Positions 31,901 through 43,857 of a stretch of 64,000 bases of DNA are shown here, piece after piece. How positions within the stretch are numbered: the first letter of the stretch is position 1; the number at the start of each line of letters is the position of its first letter. The position numbers were made by a program, and so were the translations under genes. The notes beneath the pieces were generated by a model. It was not told the origin of the DNA, made no database searches, and saw nothing but the letters and a program-made list of their open reading frames with translations. The stretch is from Silene latifolia. Its lineage: Eukaryota; Streptophyta; Magnoliopsida; Caryophyllales; Caryophyllaceae. The stretch spans positions 35,358,652 to 35,422,651 of the forward strand of contig NC_133536.1 of assembly GCF_048544455.1 (NCBI RefSeq), written 5' to 3'.

Positions 31901-33250
31901 GAGTCCGACGTTGATGAGATACCAGTGGTGGGAGAGTTTGCGAGATGTTTTTCCGAGAGGAGATTCCGGGTTGCCACCGAAGAGGGAGATAGATTTCACC
32001 GTTGAGTTGAAGCCAGGGACGGGGCCGATCTCTAAGGCACCGTACCGTATGGGTCCTAAGGAGATGGAGGAGCTTAGGAAGCATTGGATGATCGATAGAG
32101 AAGGGATACATTAGACCAAGTGTATCGCCGTGGGGAGCACCAATTCTTTTCGTGAAGAAGAAAGATGGGAGTTTGAGGTTATGCATAGATTACGGGAGTG
32201 AACCGAGTGACGATAAAGAACAAGTATCCTTTGCCAAGGATAGATGACCTGTTTGATCAGTTGAGTGGTGCATCAGTCTTTTCTAAGATTGATTTGAGGT
32301 CGGGGTACCATCAGGTGAAGATTAGAGAGGTGGACATACCAAAGACAGCTTTCACGTCGAGGTATGGCCATTATGAGTATGTGGTAATGCCGTTTGGGTT
32401 GTCTAATGCGCCAGCAGTGTTTATGGATTTGATGAATAGAATCTTCAGACAGTTCTTGGACCAGTTTGTGGTGGTATTTATCGATGACATCTTAGTCTAC
32501 TCTATGACTAAGGAGGAGCATGAGGAGCATCTGAGGATCGTGTTGTAGACTTTGAGGGATCATGAGTTGTATGCTAAGCTATCCAAGTGTGAGTTCTGGT
32601 TAGAGAAAGTTGCTTTTCTGGAGCATGTAATCTCTAAAGATGGGGTAGCTGTGGATCCGGCGAAAATAGAGGCAGTGACAAAGTGGGAAGCACCGAAGAA
32701 TGTTGCCGAGGTTAGGAGTTTCTTGGGTTTAGCTGGATACTACAGACGGTTCGTGAAGGATTTCTCCAAGATAGCTAGACCTATGACAGCGTTGATGAGG
32801 AAAGAGAACAGGTTTCGTTGGGATGAGAGTTGTGAGACGGTGTTCCAAACATTAAAGGAGCGTTTGACCACGCTCTCTGTCTTAGCATTGCTGAAGGGAC
32901 CGAGAACTTTGAGGTTTATACAGATGCCTCAAAGAATGGGGTGGGATGTGTGTTGATGGAGAATGGTAAAGTGATTGCCTATGCTTCTAGGCAATTGAAG
33001 CCTTATGAGGAGAACTACCCTACTCATGATCCGGAGTTGGGTGCGGTGGTGTTTGCTCTCAAGATTTGGAGACATTACCTTTATGGAGCAATCTTTAAGG
33101 TATTTTCTGATCACAAGAGTCTCAAGTACATCTTCACGCAGAAGGAGTTGAACATGAGACAGAGGAGGTGGATGGAGCTGATTGGCGATTATGACATGGA
33201 AATCATCTACCATGAAGGGAAGGCCAATGTTGTTATTCGATGCTTTGAGT
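31901..33250 (+). pseudogene. pol: Element D reverse transcriptase and RNase H
   Basis: RT begins with the FPRGDSGLPPKREIDF block and continues in PYRMGPKEMEELRK. After a stop at 32112-32114 and a frameshift it carries [47 protein letters not shown] and the catalytic [16 protein letters not shown] at 32546-32548 (CAG expected) is followed by [16 protein letters not shown] and [18 protein letters not shown] frameshift near 32920 leads into RNase [39 protein letters not shown] and [17 protein letters not shown]. The catalytic residues are still visible, but the frame is broken several times. Confidence 0.87.
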
Positions 33251-34470
33251 AGGAAGAGTGTACATTCTCTATGTACGCTCTCTATCCTTGATGAGACTGA
33301 GGGATGAGGTAGCGAGCTTTGGGATACATATGATGCCGAAAGGAGATGCCATGGGTGATATGACAGTACATCTTGAGTTTTATGATGATATTCGAGGTAA
33401 GCGGGCTTTGGATCCTAAGATAGTGGAGTGGAGAGTGGAGTAGAGAAAGGGACAGATCCGGTTTTCTATTCATAGAGATGGTAGTTTGAGGTTTGATGGT
33501 AGGTGGTGTGTTCCTAATGATGAGGAGTTGAAAAAGACTATCATGACAGAGGCACATTGCACACCATATTCAGTTCATCCAGGTAGAGACAAGCTATACA
33601 AGGATTTGAAGAAAACGTTTTGGTGGCCTAGGATGAAGAAAGAGACAAATTGAGTTTGTGTCCCGTTGTTTGACATGCCGTAGAGTTAAAGGGGAACAAC
33701 GACGACCTCAAGGTAAGATTCAGTCTTTAGAGATACCTGAGTGGAAGTGGGAATCCATTTCCATGGATTTCATTGTGGGTCTGCCTAAGAGTCGACAAGG
33801 TAACAACATGATTTGGGTGATAGTGGATCGTCGACCAAGTCGCCTCACTTTGTTCCAATGAAAGATACATGGACTAAGGCACAATTGGCTATGGCCTATC
33901 AAAAGAACGTGCTTAAGTTACATGGAGTACCTAAGGACATAGTGTCTGACAGAGATGCGAGGTTTATATCGAGGTTTTGGAAGGAGTTGCAGGAATCGTT
34001 GGGAACAACTTTGAAGATGAGTACAAGATTTCATCCTGCGACAGACGGCGATCGAGAGAACAATCAAGACTCTTGAGGATATGTTGCGAGCTTGTGTGAT
34101 GGATTTTGGTGGTAGCTGGGAGCAGAGGTTGGACTTGATAGAATTTTCTTACAATAACAGACTATCACACCAAAATATAGGTATGGCACCGTTTGAGGCT
34201 TTGTATGGGAGGAGATGTAGGAGTCCAATCTGTTGGGACGATAGTCTTTGGCAAAGGGTTTTAGGACCAGAGATGGTGCATGAGATGGTGGAACAGATTA
34301 AGATGATCAGGGAACGGATGAGAGCAGCTCAGGATCGACAAAAGAGTTATGCAGATCTACATCGCCGGGACATAGAGTTTCAAGTTGGGGACAAGGTTCT
34401 TTTGAAAGTGTCTTCTATGCGTGGGGTTATGAGATTTGGGAAGAAAGGCAAGCTAAGTCAGAAGTTTATA
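33251..34470 (+). pseudogene. pol: Element D integrase, N-terminal and core part
   Basis: The zinc-binding region has HPGRDKLYKDLKKTFWWP and, after a stop at 33651-33653, [16 protein letters not shown]. The core has the first Asp in [12 protein letters not shown] and the second in IVSDRDARFISRFW. The third catalytic residue region after TRFHPATDG is damaged (frameshift near 34050). MAPFEALYGRRCRSPICW and DKVLLKVSSMRGVMRFGKK follow. The reading frame is then cut by element E at 34471 and resumes at 43270 after the target duplication TATAG. Confidence 0.86.
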
Positions 34471-34471
34471 G

Positions 34472-35740
34472 TGAAGGAAATGTAGATTCGTATACATATT
34501 TAACATACTCATATATGTCTAAACTAATTTGTCATAAAATTAAAACGGATCTTATGCATGCAAACAATAAAATAAATAGAGGAGAAATCATGTCCTTACA
34601 TGGTATATTTCGGCTATTAGGGCACAAGAGAGATCACCTTTCTCTTCTTGTTCTTGAGCTTATTCCAATGGAAGAACAAAGATCTAAGAGTAAGATCTCT
34701 CCCTATGTATTATACCCAAGGCTCCTCTTAATTTAATTAATATTACAAAACTAGTATAATATTAATTATAGTAGAAAATTGAACCAAAACCTTTTATAAA
34801 ACACTTATTTGTCTCGGTTTTTAAGAGAGAAAATAGAGAGGATTTTATCTCACTAAAACTCAATTTTTGATGATGGAAATAAGAATGAATATCACTAATC
34901 CAATTTAGTGTAATAATAGGTAAAATTATATGAAAAACCAATGATGGTTTTTCACATAAAAAACCGGGTGGAAGGGGGACTTTTAGGGGAGCCAATGCAT
35001 GAACATTTTTGTCTTCACAAGAAAATTAGAGTTGCATGGCTAGGATGTAGGTAATCATTGTGTTTACTTAATAAATTAATCAACACAATATTAACCTAAT
35101 ACCCCATAATTTCGGTACAAATGATAATATGGAATCCATATTATTTTTGTCAATTGTCAATATGTCACATGTCATATGTGACATAAATTGTTATGTATTT
35201 TTAACATATTAAAAATCAACGTATTAATAAAAATACGTCACATATAAAATCGACTTAGTAATCTCATAATTACTTGTACCAAAAATATTTTACCATTTAT
35301 AAATCACAACGGATTGTATTTATAATAATTCATTCAAATTTAATTGTTACATTAAACAATTTATTTCATCCGAGTAATTATACAATTTGATTACTCAGAC
35401 CGTATCTCATTTAATCACATTTCAATTTGATACGTAAATTATACTTCCAAAATCGTCCGTCAATTTTCAAGTAATTTAATTAACTCGCAACATTATACGA
35501 TTAATTAAATAATCAATTAAGAGTGTCGCCCTTTAGGTATGACCTAGGGGTCAATGATCACCACCGTCACACACGACGTAAATGTCAAACTCTAGTCAGC
35601 CAATCATTACCGATATATGTTGACCAGTTGACAGAACAATATTACTTCCCAATTGTATTCATTTTAATGAGACTTAAACATGTGATCATCATGATCAACA
35701 GTCGTGATCGCATTATTGTCGGAGGACACATATTCCAACA
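34472..35740 (-). repeat. Element E 3' LTR (left copy)
   Basis: 1269 bp. The few differences from the right copy are mostly in one patch (35550-35600 against 43070-43115). Short open frames inside it recur in the other LTR and are not genes. Confidence 0.93.
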
Positions 35741-38700
35741 ATCTCCCACTTGTCCTCGACAAGTGTGCGTCACCAATTCTCTTGTCCTATTACTATCTCC
35801 CACTCAATGCAAGGTGTCTTTCAGGTCGTACTTGCAAGTGATCATATCGAGAGTGGTTTCCTCGATCTGGAGAATAACTGATTGACCGGATTTATCCACA
35901 CTGGATACCTTCCGAGCGTGGCCACGCATTTCCAGTTCATTACTCCTCGAGTGGCCCTGAGATATATTTTATAACCCTGACTAGGGGTGGACAATTCCTA
36001 TTGCACTCATTCCCTTCGACTAGCCACAGCCATCATAACCCAAAATATGCCCATTTGACCCCATTTACGAAGGTCGTAGTAACACAAATCAAAGTTAATC
36101 AAATCGTGCCATCTTAGGAGAATAGTCTTTAGTCAAAAGAATCGACTCATTTTGAATACTATAGTAGCTCTCGCCACGACCAGGCTATATAAATTTGCCA
36201 GAACTCTATAAGCGGTCATTAGGCCCGACAAAATGTTCCTAACAGTCTGCCTATGTGATCGACTAGTCATCACACATGACTGTATGGCACTTGAACTTGC
36301 CATCAATCGCCTCACACTCTAGTCACTTCGAGACGTCACCTCATATAAGTAACTATGGGCAAAACAATGTTAATCCATGTTCACTTTAACGGGGTTCAAT
36401 TGTCTCTACAACCCGTTTGGATATAACAATGTACCAAGTGAGTTAATAATAACTCAAACGACAAATGTCGGCATCACACTCGGGTAGTCAATATCATATT
36501 ACAACCTTGTGATGTATATCATAAGTGTAAACACTCATTGATTGCAATAGAAGTTTAACATCCCATGTGTCCATGTGTTCAAACTTCTTACATTTGCAAT
36601 TTCCTTCACATTCATGTTCTCATACCATGAATTTTACCAAGTACACATCAAGGTTCTCGACCTTGGTTTTGGTTCTTTAACTTGAAAGAACTTTCTTATC
36701 GATCATCTCATAACGAACGAATTTGCGATGAATAATACAACTTGTACGATCAAGTATTCCATCCACACACAATGTACTAGGTATATGTTTTGTAGAATCT
36801 TGTAATAGTTGGCAAGATTATTAGCTTAGTACTTTTCACAAGTCCTAGCTTTATTAGGAAAGATTGTTTTGAATAACCTCTTATTTAACCAAGTATCTTT
36901 CCAAATCTTCTCATTTCTCTTTCTAGGCTTGAAAGATTTGGGATTCTCATAAATCCTCATATGTGCTCGGATTTTCTACAGTATGTGCAACCTCTTAACA
37001 CACAATGGAACATTCCGTCAATCACCGAAATCGCTCATCGGATTCTACTCGAGAATTCATGACGTTTCTGTTATGGCTCACCAACCAATCATCATGCTCT
37101 TATGCATACGATTCAAAATTGGACATGTACATGATTATTCTAATGGCGGAAACATTAGTTACTAATAATCATGAGATCAACCGTTCTCAGGTTCAATGAA
37201 CTACCATGACTGCTAATGGTAATTCCATTTTCATTCATATGAATAACCTATGTAAATGTTGATGTGATGTGTATCTCTTAATGCTAATCCAACATCCCAT
37301 GATGTAATTGGATTCATCATTGTCCATTTTCATCCAGAATTGAAAACTCGAAAGCTTCTTTATGAAAGAAGGTATTAGCTCGTCATTCTTTAATGAGTAA
37401 TGAGTTTTTATACATTCAAGGATGATAGCTCCCACTAAATCCCATGTCTTCACATGAGAATTTCCTAACTTCCACTCAATTCTACATATTTCGAAATTGA
37501 CTTCTCAATCGAAATTTGTCAAGAATATAAATATAAATCGCTTTGCCAAGTTACTAGGATAAAACCATATATGTTCCCATCATATCCTTTCAAAATGCCT
37601 ATTTTGAAGTGGTCTCATCTTAACCTTACGGAAAGAGATTTTAAATCTCTAACACACTCATGTCATAATGATGTGTAGCAATGTCATTATTCAAATACAA
37701 ATAATATTTAGAATAGGTCCTTCGGAATACCCTTTCGGAAGGAGATTTAACCATTTCATAGGGAGGTTAAGCAATGACATTTGTATGGTTAAAACGTTGG
37801 CTAAAGAAGATATCGGAATATCAATTTTGCAATTTGATTTTGATCATAACTAGTATGTTACTTTGATTCATTTAGGCTCTTAAGTAAAACTCATGATTGA
37901 AATTATTGGTCAAATGTTTCATAAACTTAGTCAAAAACTCGTTAAGACTATTCATTAGTCATTATACTTCCAAAACCTTCTTTTGGTCTCCTCGTGTAGT
38001 TATCTTAAGAAAATTCTCTTATGATTACTTTACTTGGTCTCTTTAGTCAAAAGAATCTAACTTGAGACCATAGATCTCATCTATTCGGTATACTATGTTA
38101 TTAGATATACCTTCATTCAAATCATTCTCTCTTGTGTAGATCTTCATATACACAAGTACACAATCTTAATCTTGTCTTGTGTGTTGTGTTCCTCATTTTT
38201 CTCCCACTCTATCTTTAGAATAAATACTCTAATTATTCAAAGATAGCATATGAGACACAAATTAATGATGTTGAATTATAAGGAGAACTACCTCATAGGT
38301 TGACTAATTGTTATTGATTTCATATGTGTACTTGGTGGTTGACATACCTTTAAGAGAGTTCATAGACTCAAAGTCACTTTATAAATGATCATACACAAAC
38401 CTTAAGCATGTGGACATATAATGAAACCCGTCATTATAATTGTCTATTAGATCACTTTTAGTGAATAATCTTATGTTTCAAAACGCAAGCATTTAAAGAT
38501 GAAATTTTAGAACATAAAGGATAAATGATAAAACGGGTGACTTGGGTTGCAAACCAAGTCACTATCATCCAAAATACAAACCATTATCCAAAATACCTTT
38601 CCATGTCGAACACGGAAACTTAAAGTTCTAAAAATTCAAAACATAACATGAAATAAGACAACGAAAAACAAAGCTCCATAAAAGCTATCCTTAGCTTCTT

Positions 38701-38838
38701 CATGGTTTCTTATGCTTGCTTTTCTTTTCCTTTGTCTTTGCTTGGTGGAGGCCCTATTTACAATAAAAAGGGAGATACATTATCACAACTTTGCATTATA
38801 ATACCATAGTTGAATTTAGAAACATAAAAGAAGGTTAG
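35741..38838 (-). other. Element E long 3' noncoding domain
   Basis: About 3.1 kb between gag and the 3' LTR has no domain or long frame on either strand. Its left edge, read on the minus strand, is a good polypurine tract (GGACAAGTGGGAGATT) directly before the LTR. Just after the gag stop, the minus strand has a GTAAAT donor-like and TTGTAAATAG acceptor-like pair (about 38850 to 38755), so a spliced extension of gag is possible. Confidence 0.6.
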
Positions 38839-39735
38839 TCATTTACCTACAGGAGTGATCTTTCCAGTTTTGATATCACCAAGGTATTTGGAACAATTCC
38901 TCTTCCAATGTCCCATGCCATTACAATAATGACATTTGTCAAGAGGACCCTTCTTGACTTTGGAGGTGCTAGCTTCACAAGACTTAGCTTTGGTGAATGT
39001 GGGAGCTTGCTTCTTGCCCTTTCTCCCATTCTTCTTGAACTTCCCCTTACTCTTTGTGCTTGTGTTAAGCACATCCTTGGGAGGGTTCACATTTAACCCC
39101 ATGTCCCTCTCGGCTTGCACAAGTAACTTGTGCAACTCCTCAAGAGACACATCCTTGTCTTGCATGTTGAAATTCACCCGGAATTGCACATATGCCTTGA
39201 CCTTAGACAAGGAGTGTAGAATCCTATCTACGATGAGTTCTTTGGGGATTTCAACCTTTTGAATTTTCAAGGTCTCGACAAGCTCCATGAGTTTGAGCAC
39301 ATGAGGGCTAACCTTTTGGCCCTCTTTGAAGTCGAGATCAAAGAATGCCGCGGCCGCCTCATATTGGACGATCCGCGGAGTTTGTGAAAACATGGTCACA
39401 AGTTTGGAGTAAATCTCATTAGCATTGCCCATTTTGAAGGCTCTCCTTTGGAGTTCCGCCTCCATCGCAAATATTAAGACATTTTTCATTGCGGCGGACT
39501 CCTTTTGGTAAGCCTCATAGGCTTCCCTAGTGGCCGCGGTGGACCTAGTGGAGGGCTCGGGTGGAGAGGCCTCGGTAAGGTAACGAAGCTTGTCGTCACC
39601 TTCGGCGGCTAATTTGAGTTGGGCATCCCACTCGGAGAAATTTGACCCATTCTTTTCAAGTTTACATCGATCCATGAAGGATCGGAGCCAAGATGAAGTA
39701 GCGAGTGGTGTAGCATTAGGAGTTGGTGTTGCCAT
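38839..39735 (-). CDS. gag: Element E copia-type Gag, intact
   Basis: A full 298-residue frame starts MATPTPNATPLATSSW at 39735. It has a copia-type Gag polyprotein region (WDAQLKLAAEGDDKLRYL, AEGDD near residue 47; IVDRILHSLSKVKAYVQF near 168), a Lys-rich linker (about 224-250) and a zinc knuckle CHYCNGMGHWKRNC near residue 268. It ends GKITPVGK. This is the only undamaged element gene of full size in the window. It would make the particle shell and package element RNA. The start is chosen because upstream sequence in frame is noncoding leader. Confidence 0.92.
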   Translation of the reverse strand: MATPTPNATPLATSSWLRSFMDRCKLEKNGSNFSEWDAQLKLAAEGDDKLRYLTEASPPEPSTRSTAATREAYEAYQKESAAMKNVLIFAMEAELQRRAFKMGNANEIYSKLVTMFSQTPRIVQYEAAAAFFDLDFKEGQKVSPHVLKLMELVETLKIQKVEIPKELIVDRILHSLSKVKAYVQFRVNFNMQDKDVSLEELHKLLVQAERDMGLNVNPPKDVLNTSTKSKGKFKKNGRKGKKQAPTFTKAKSCEASTSKVKKGPLDKCHYCNGMGHWKRNCSKYLGDIKTGKITPVGK

Positions 39736-41974
39736 TTGTTATGAGTAAGAAGTGGTCTACAAAACAAAAATAAGGAGTAAAACAAATGTTGTTTTAATTA
39801 TACTCGTAAAAATGTATGATTTAAACAAGTTATAAGCATTTTTCTAGTGACCTCTACCCAACTAGATAAATGATTCCAAGACCCAAATTCATATCGACTT
39901 AGGCACGGTGGGGCCGATACATCCTTTATCAATATAACTCGGTGGATTAACGTTTAATCGATTCTACTTTTAGAACTCTTGGTCGATAATATTACATTAA
40001 CAATTATCTATAGCCCAAAACACATCGACAAGGGCACGGTGGGGCCGATACATCCCTTATCAAATACTTTTGTTAAGTTCAATCCAAATTTCGAATAAAT
40101 GTGTCCATGATCCAAACCCACATTAACTTGGGCACGGTGGGGCCGATACATCCCTCATCAACATGAATTCGGTGGATTAACATTCATCACCCACTTCCCC
40201 TACGTAACAAGGTTTGTACCCCGGTGTGGCCGAGTGCACTCCCTCACGAAATAGGTTTTCATGGTTTCTACTATTTGGTAAGGCTATGTCTCAATTGATA
40301 GTTTTAGCGAGAGGTCATGTCAATTTATTATCTATCACGTTTTAAGTGAACTAAAGCGGTGAACTACGATAATTCTAATTGACACGGTCGATAAACTCGA
40401 TAAAAAGACAATGCATGTTTAGTTATGGCGATTTAGCGATGCATGTGACATAAAATAAAATGCAAGCATAAAAATAAATAAATCCTAGTATGGCCTTTCC
40501 TAAAATAGAAAAACTATTAATCTATTACAAATTCGGAAACCAACTCCATTGGTCCCTTGAACTTCGGTTGTGGCACGCATCTCGAGGTAACACCGTCTTT
40601 ATGTATCGTCATTCTTGAAGAATCCGTCTTTTGGAACTCCGGAATGAATAAAATTACATAATAAATTACATAATTTCCTATTATACATTTGTAACTAAAA
40701 TAAAATAAATCTATTAAATTACAAAACGGTGATACGAGATCACAATAAAAATTACAACCGAATCGATATTCCCATACATTTCGGGAAATACCAATTAAAA
40801 TCTAAGGCCATACTAAGTAAAATTACATAATTCAAAATTACATAAATTAAAATTATGACAATCATAAGGAAAAATGCAGCATTATATTATGTATGAACAT
40901 GCTCAATTTTATGCTAAATCGCCTTTTAATTAGCCAATATCGTATATTACTCGGTTTTTACGGATTTGCGTGATTTCAACATTTTATAATCACAAAAATG
41001 CACAAACTCATATTTATGCATAAGTTAATTACCCTAACCTCTTAGGACTCAAAATATAGTCTCCACTAGTAATTTGACCATAATTAACTTTTATTTACAA
41101 AATTGTTCATAAATGGACAAAAATTACAAAATTAGGCTATTAAACTTCAAATAAATCCAAAAATTTCAAATAAATTCAAAATTTGAAATTTAAATTCATG
41201 AACATTCTGGAAAAATTCCATGACACTCATAATGTTCAAAATCTTAGGTTAAAAATTTCGAAATTTTTTTCCCGGAAAAACAATGTTGCGGTTTATCGAT
41301 ATTTAATAAAATAATCATAAAAACATGGAAAAATTATTTTCATTAACTTTTAAATTTTAGATCTGAAAAATATAATAAAATGCAACATTAGACGTTTTTC
41401 CTAAGTCATAGATTATGTTTTATTAATTTTCACTAATAATGTCACTATTTATGTCATTTTTCTTCAAAAATTCATAAATCATGCTAAAAGACTTCTTTAT
41501 AGCCAATTATTTTACACACATCTTGTAAAATTGCATGTGACAACATATTAATTTTCTATGACCAGATTCGAAATTTAACTCATATTAACCTATTTTTCTC
41601 TTAAATCCGAATTTAATGATGAAAAATTCATTTTTCGAGCATAACAAGTCCAAAAATTATGAAAATTTGCAGGTTATCTCAAAATAATATATGTAACAAC
41701 ATATCCAAAAACCAAGTGAAAATTCGAAGTATAGCTAATTTTCGACCAAAAATGACATTTTTACTCATAAAATCACATTTAAATGTCATTATTATTAAAT
41801 ATGAACAATAAAAATCCGAAAAATTAACCAAAATATCCTAAAACACTTTAGGACCAGAAATATTAACATGCATGTAATTATTTCGTGATATGTCATAATA
41901 ACACAAATTTTACAAGTTTTATTTTGTTATTCATATAACTCGGAAAAACTTTTAACCAATTTGCATGCAAACAA
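39736..41974 (-). other. Element E long leader
   Basis: About 2.2 kb of AT-rich noncoding sequence lies between the primer site and gag. A cluster of direct repeats at 39902-40241 lies close to the gag start. I see no other gene. Confidence 0.6.
39902..40241 (-). repeat. GC-rich direct repeats in the E leader
   Basis: A 23-bp word (GGCACGGTGGGG then CCGATACATCC on the + strand) occurs at 39902-39924, 40033-40055 and 40131-40153, each followed by (C/T)(C/T)TATCAA or a close variant. A fourth degenerate copy (CCGGTGTGGCCGAGTGCACTCC-like) is at about 40220-40241. The copies stand out sharply from the AT-rich surroundings. Confidence 0.85.
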
Positions 41975-41992
41975 CCGTGGCTCATGATACCG
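41975..41992 (-). promoter_or_regulatory. Primer binding site, element E
   Basis: The minus strand reads CGGTATCATGAGCCACGG two bases after the LTR end. It resembles the initiator methionine tRNA complement (TGGTATCAGAGCC) with an extra T. Confidence 0.7.
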
Positions 41993-41994
41993 AT

Positions 41995-43264
41995 TGAAGG
42001 AAATGTAGATTCGTATACATATTTAACATACTCATATATGTCTAAACTAATTTGTCATAAAATTAAAACGGATCTTATGCATGCAAACAATAAAATAAAT
42101 AGAGGAGAAATCATGTCCTTACATGGTATATTTCGGCTATTAGGGCACAAGAGAGATCACCTTTCTCTTCTTGTTCTTGAGCTTATTCCAATGGAAGAAC
42201 AAAGATCTAAGAGTAAGATCTCTCCCTATGTATTATACCCAAGGCTCCTCTTAATTTAATTAATATTACAAAACTAGTATAATATTAATTATAGTAGAAA
42301 ATTGAACCAAAACCTTTTATAAAACACTTATTTGTCTCGGTTTTTAAGAGAGAAAATAGAGAGGATTTTATCTCACTAAAACTCAATTTTTGATGATGGA
42401 AATAAGAATGAATATCACTAATCCAATTTAGTGTAATAATAGGTAAAATTATATGAAAAACCAATGATGGTTTTTCACATAAAAAACCGGGTGGAAGGGG
42501 GACTTTTAGGGGAGCCAATGCATGAACATTTTTGTCTTCACAAGAAAATTAGAGTTGCATGGCTAGGATGTAGGTAATCATTGTGTTTACTTAATAAATT
42601 AATCAACACAATATTAACCTAATACCCCATAATTTCGGTACAAATGATAATATGGAATCCATATTATTTTTGTCAATTGTCAATATGTCACATGTCATAT
42701 GTGACATAAATTGTTATGTATTTTTAACATATTAAAAATCAACGTATTAATAAAAATACGTCACATATAAAATCGACTTAGTAATCTCATAATTACTTGT
42801 ACCAAAAATATTTTACCATTTATAAATCACAACGGATTGTATTTATAATAATTCATTCAAATTTAATTGTTACATTAAACAATTTATTTCATCCGAGTAA
42901 TTATACAATTTGATTACTCAGACCGTATCTCATTTAATCACATTTCAATTTGATACGTAAATTATACTTCCAAAATCGTCCGTCAATTTTCAAGTAATTT
43001 AATTAACTCGCAACATTATACGATTAATTAAATAATCAATTAAGAGTGTCGCCCTTTAGGTATGACCTAGGGGGTCAACTGATCACCACCGTCACACGAC
43101 AGTAATGTCAAACTCTAGTAAGCCAATCATTACCGATATATGTTGACCAGTTGACAGTAACAATATTACTTCCCAATTGTATTCATTTTAATGAGACTTA
43201 AACATGTGATCATCATGATCAACAGTCGTGATCGCATTATTGTCGGAGGACACATATTCCAACA
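41995..43264 (-). repeat. Element E 5' LTR (right copy)
   Basis: 1270 bp, almost identical to the left copy. It ends at the + strand TTCCAACA before the TATAG duplication. Confidence 0.93.
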
Positions 43265-43269
43265 TATAG

Positions 43270-43624
43270 GGCCTTATGAGATCTTAGAGCGAGTTGGGGA
43301 AGTTGTTTATCGTCTGGCTTTACCAGCTGCATTAGATAGAGTGCATAATGTGTTTCATGTATCGCAGTTGCGGAAGTATGTGAGTGACCCGTCACATGTG
43401 TTAGAGGCAGAGAGCTTAGAGCTAGATGAGTCTTTATCATATCTTGAGGTGCCGAAGCAGATTCTAGACCGAAAGGTTAGAAAGACTAGGAGTGGTGAGA
43501 CAGTTTTGCTTAAGATCCTGTGGTCTAACCACGAGACCGAGGAAGCTACATGGGAGCCAGAGGAAGCTATGAAAGAGCGTTACCCTTTCCTTTTTGATCA
43601 GGCATGTATGGTTACGGGGACGTA
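43270..43624 (+). pseudogene. pol: Element D integrase C-terminus with chromodomain
   Basis: The frame interrupted at 34471 resumes as GPYEILERVGEVVYRLALP, ALDRVHNVFHVSQLRKYV, then a chromodomain-like segment with VRKTRSGETVLLKILWSN and EEATWEPEEAMKERYPFLF, ending at TAA 43623-43625. Chromodomains in this position guide integration to particular chromatin. This part has no stop or frameshift, although it is now separated from the rest of pol by E. Confidence 0.88.
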
Positions 43625-43857
43625 ACCTTGTTTCTCTTAGGGGGGTAGGAGATGATCGCGCACAGTTTTTAAGAGTCTTATACCCCTTTTATATGTTGTT
43701 TCGGGATGTTTGTCGGGATGAGTTGGGATGAGTTGGGTTAGTAATATGTTTTATGTTGAATTTTGTTTTGGTTGTTGAGTTGGGAATGTTATGGGAGTAC
43801 CTTTGTTTAGTAGTGGTTTGAACTTCGGGGACGAAGTTCCTTTTAAGGAGGGAAGAC
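43625..43857 (+). other. Element D 3' untranslated region and polypurine tract
   Basis: Noncoding sequence ends in TTTTAAGGAGGGAAGAC (about 43841-43857), the polypurine tract before the 3' LTR. The word ACGAAGTTCCTTTTAAGGAGG is shared with element B. Confidence 0.75.

Larger units (their letters stand above)
34472..43264 (-). mobile_element. Element E: young gag-only copia retrotransposon
   Basis: The 8793-bp element has LTRs at 34472-35740 and 41995-43264 that differ at only a few positions by eye. It is flanked by exact TATAG duplications (34467-34471 and 43265-43269). On the minus strand the LTR starts TGTTGGAATATG and ends TTTCCTTCA, followed by a primer site. The only gene is an intact copia-type gag; there is no protease, integrase or RT. 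Such elements are known as TR-GAG or gag-bearing LARD types and must borrow pol functions from a partner. Confidence 0.9.

Noticed and set aside
34515-34995. Short open frames found identically at 34515-34995 and 42037-42518.
   Set aside because: Identical because they lie in the two LTRs of element E. No domain, and they overlap expected promoter sequence.
36983-37853. Small frames in the E 3' domain as possible pol remnants.
   Set aside because: None shows RT, integrase or protease motifs on either strand.
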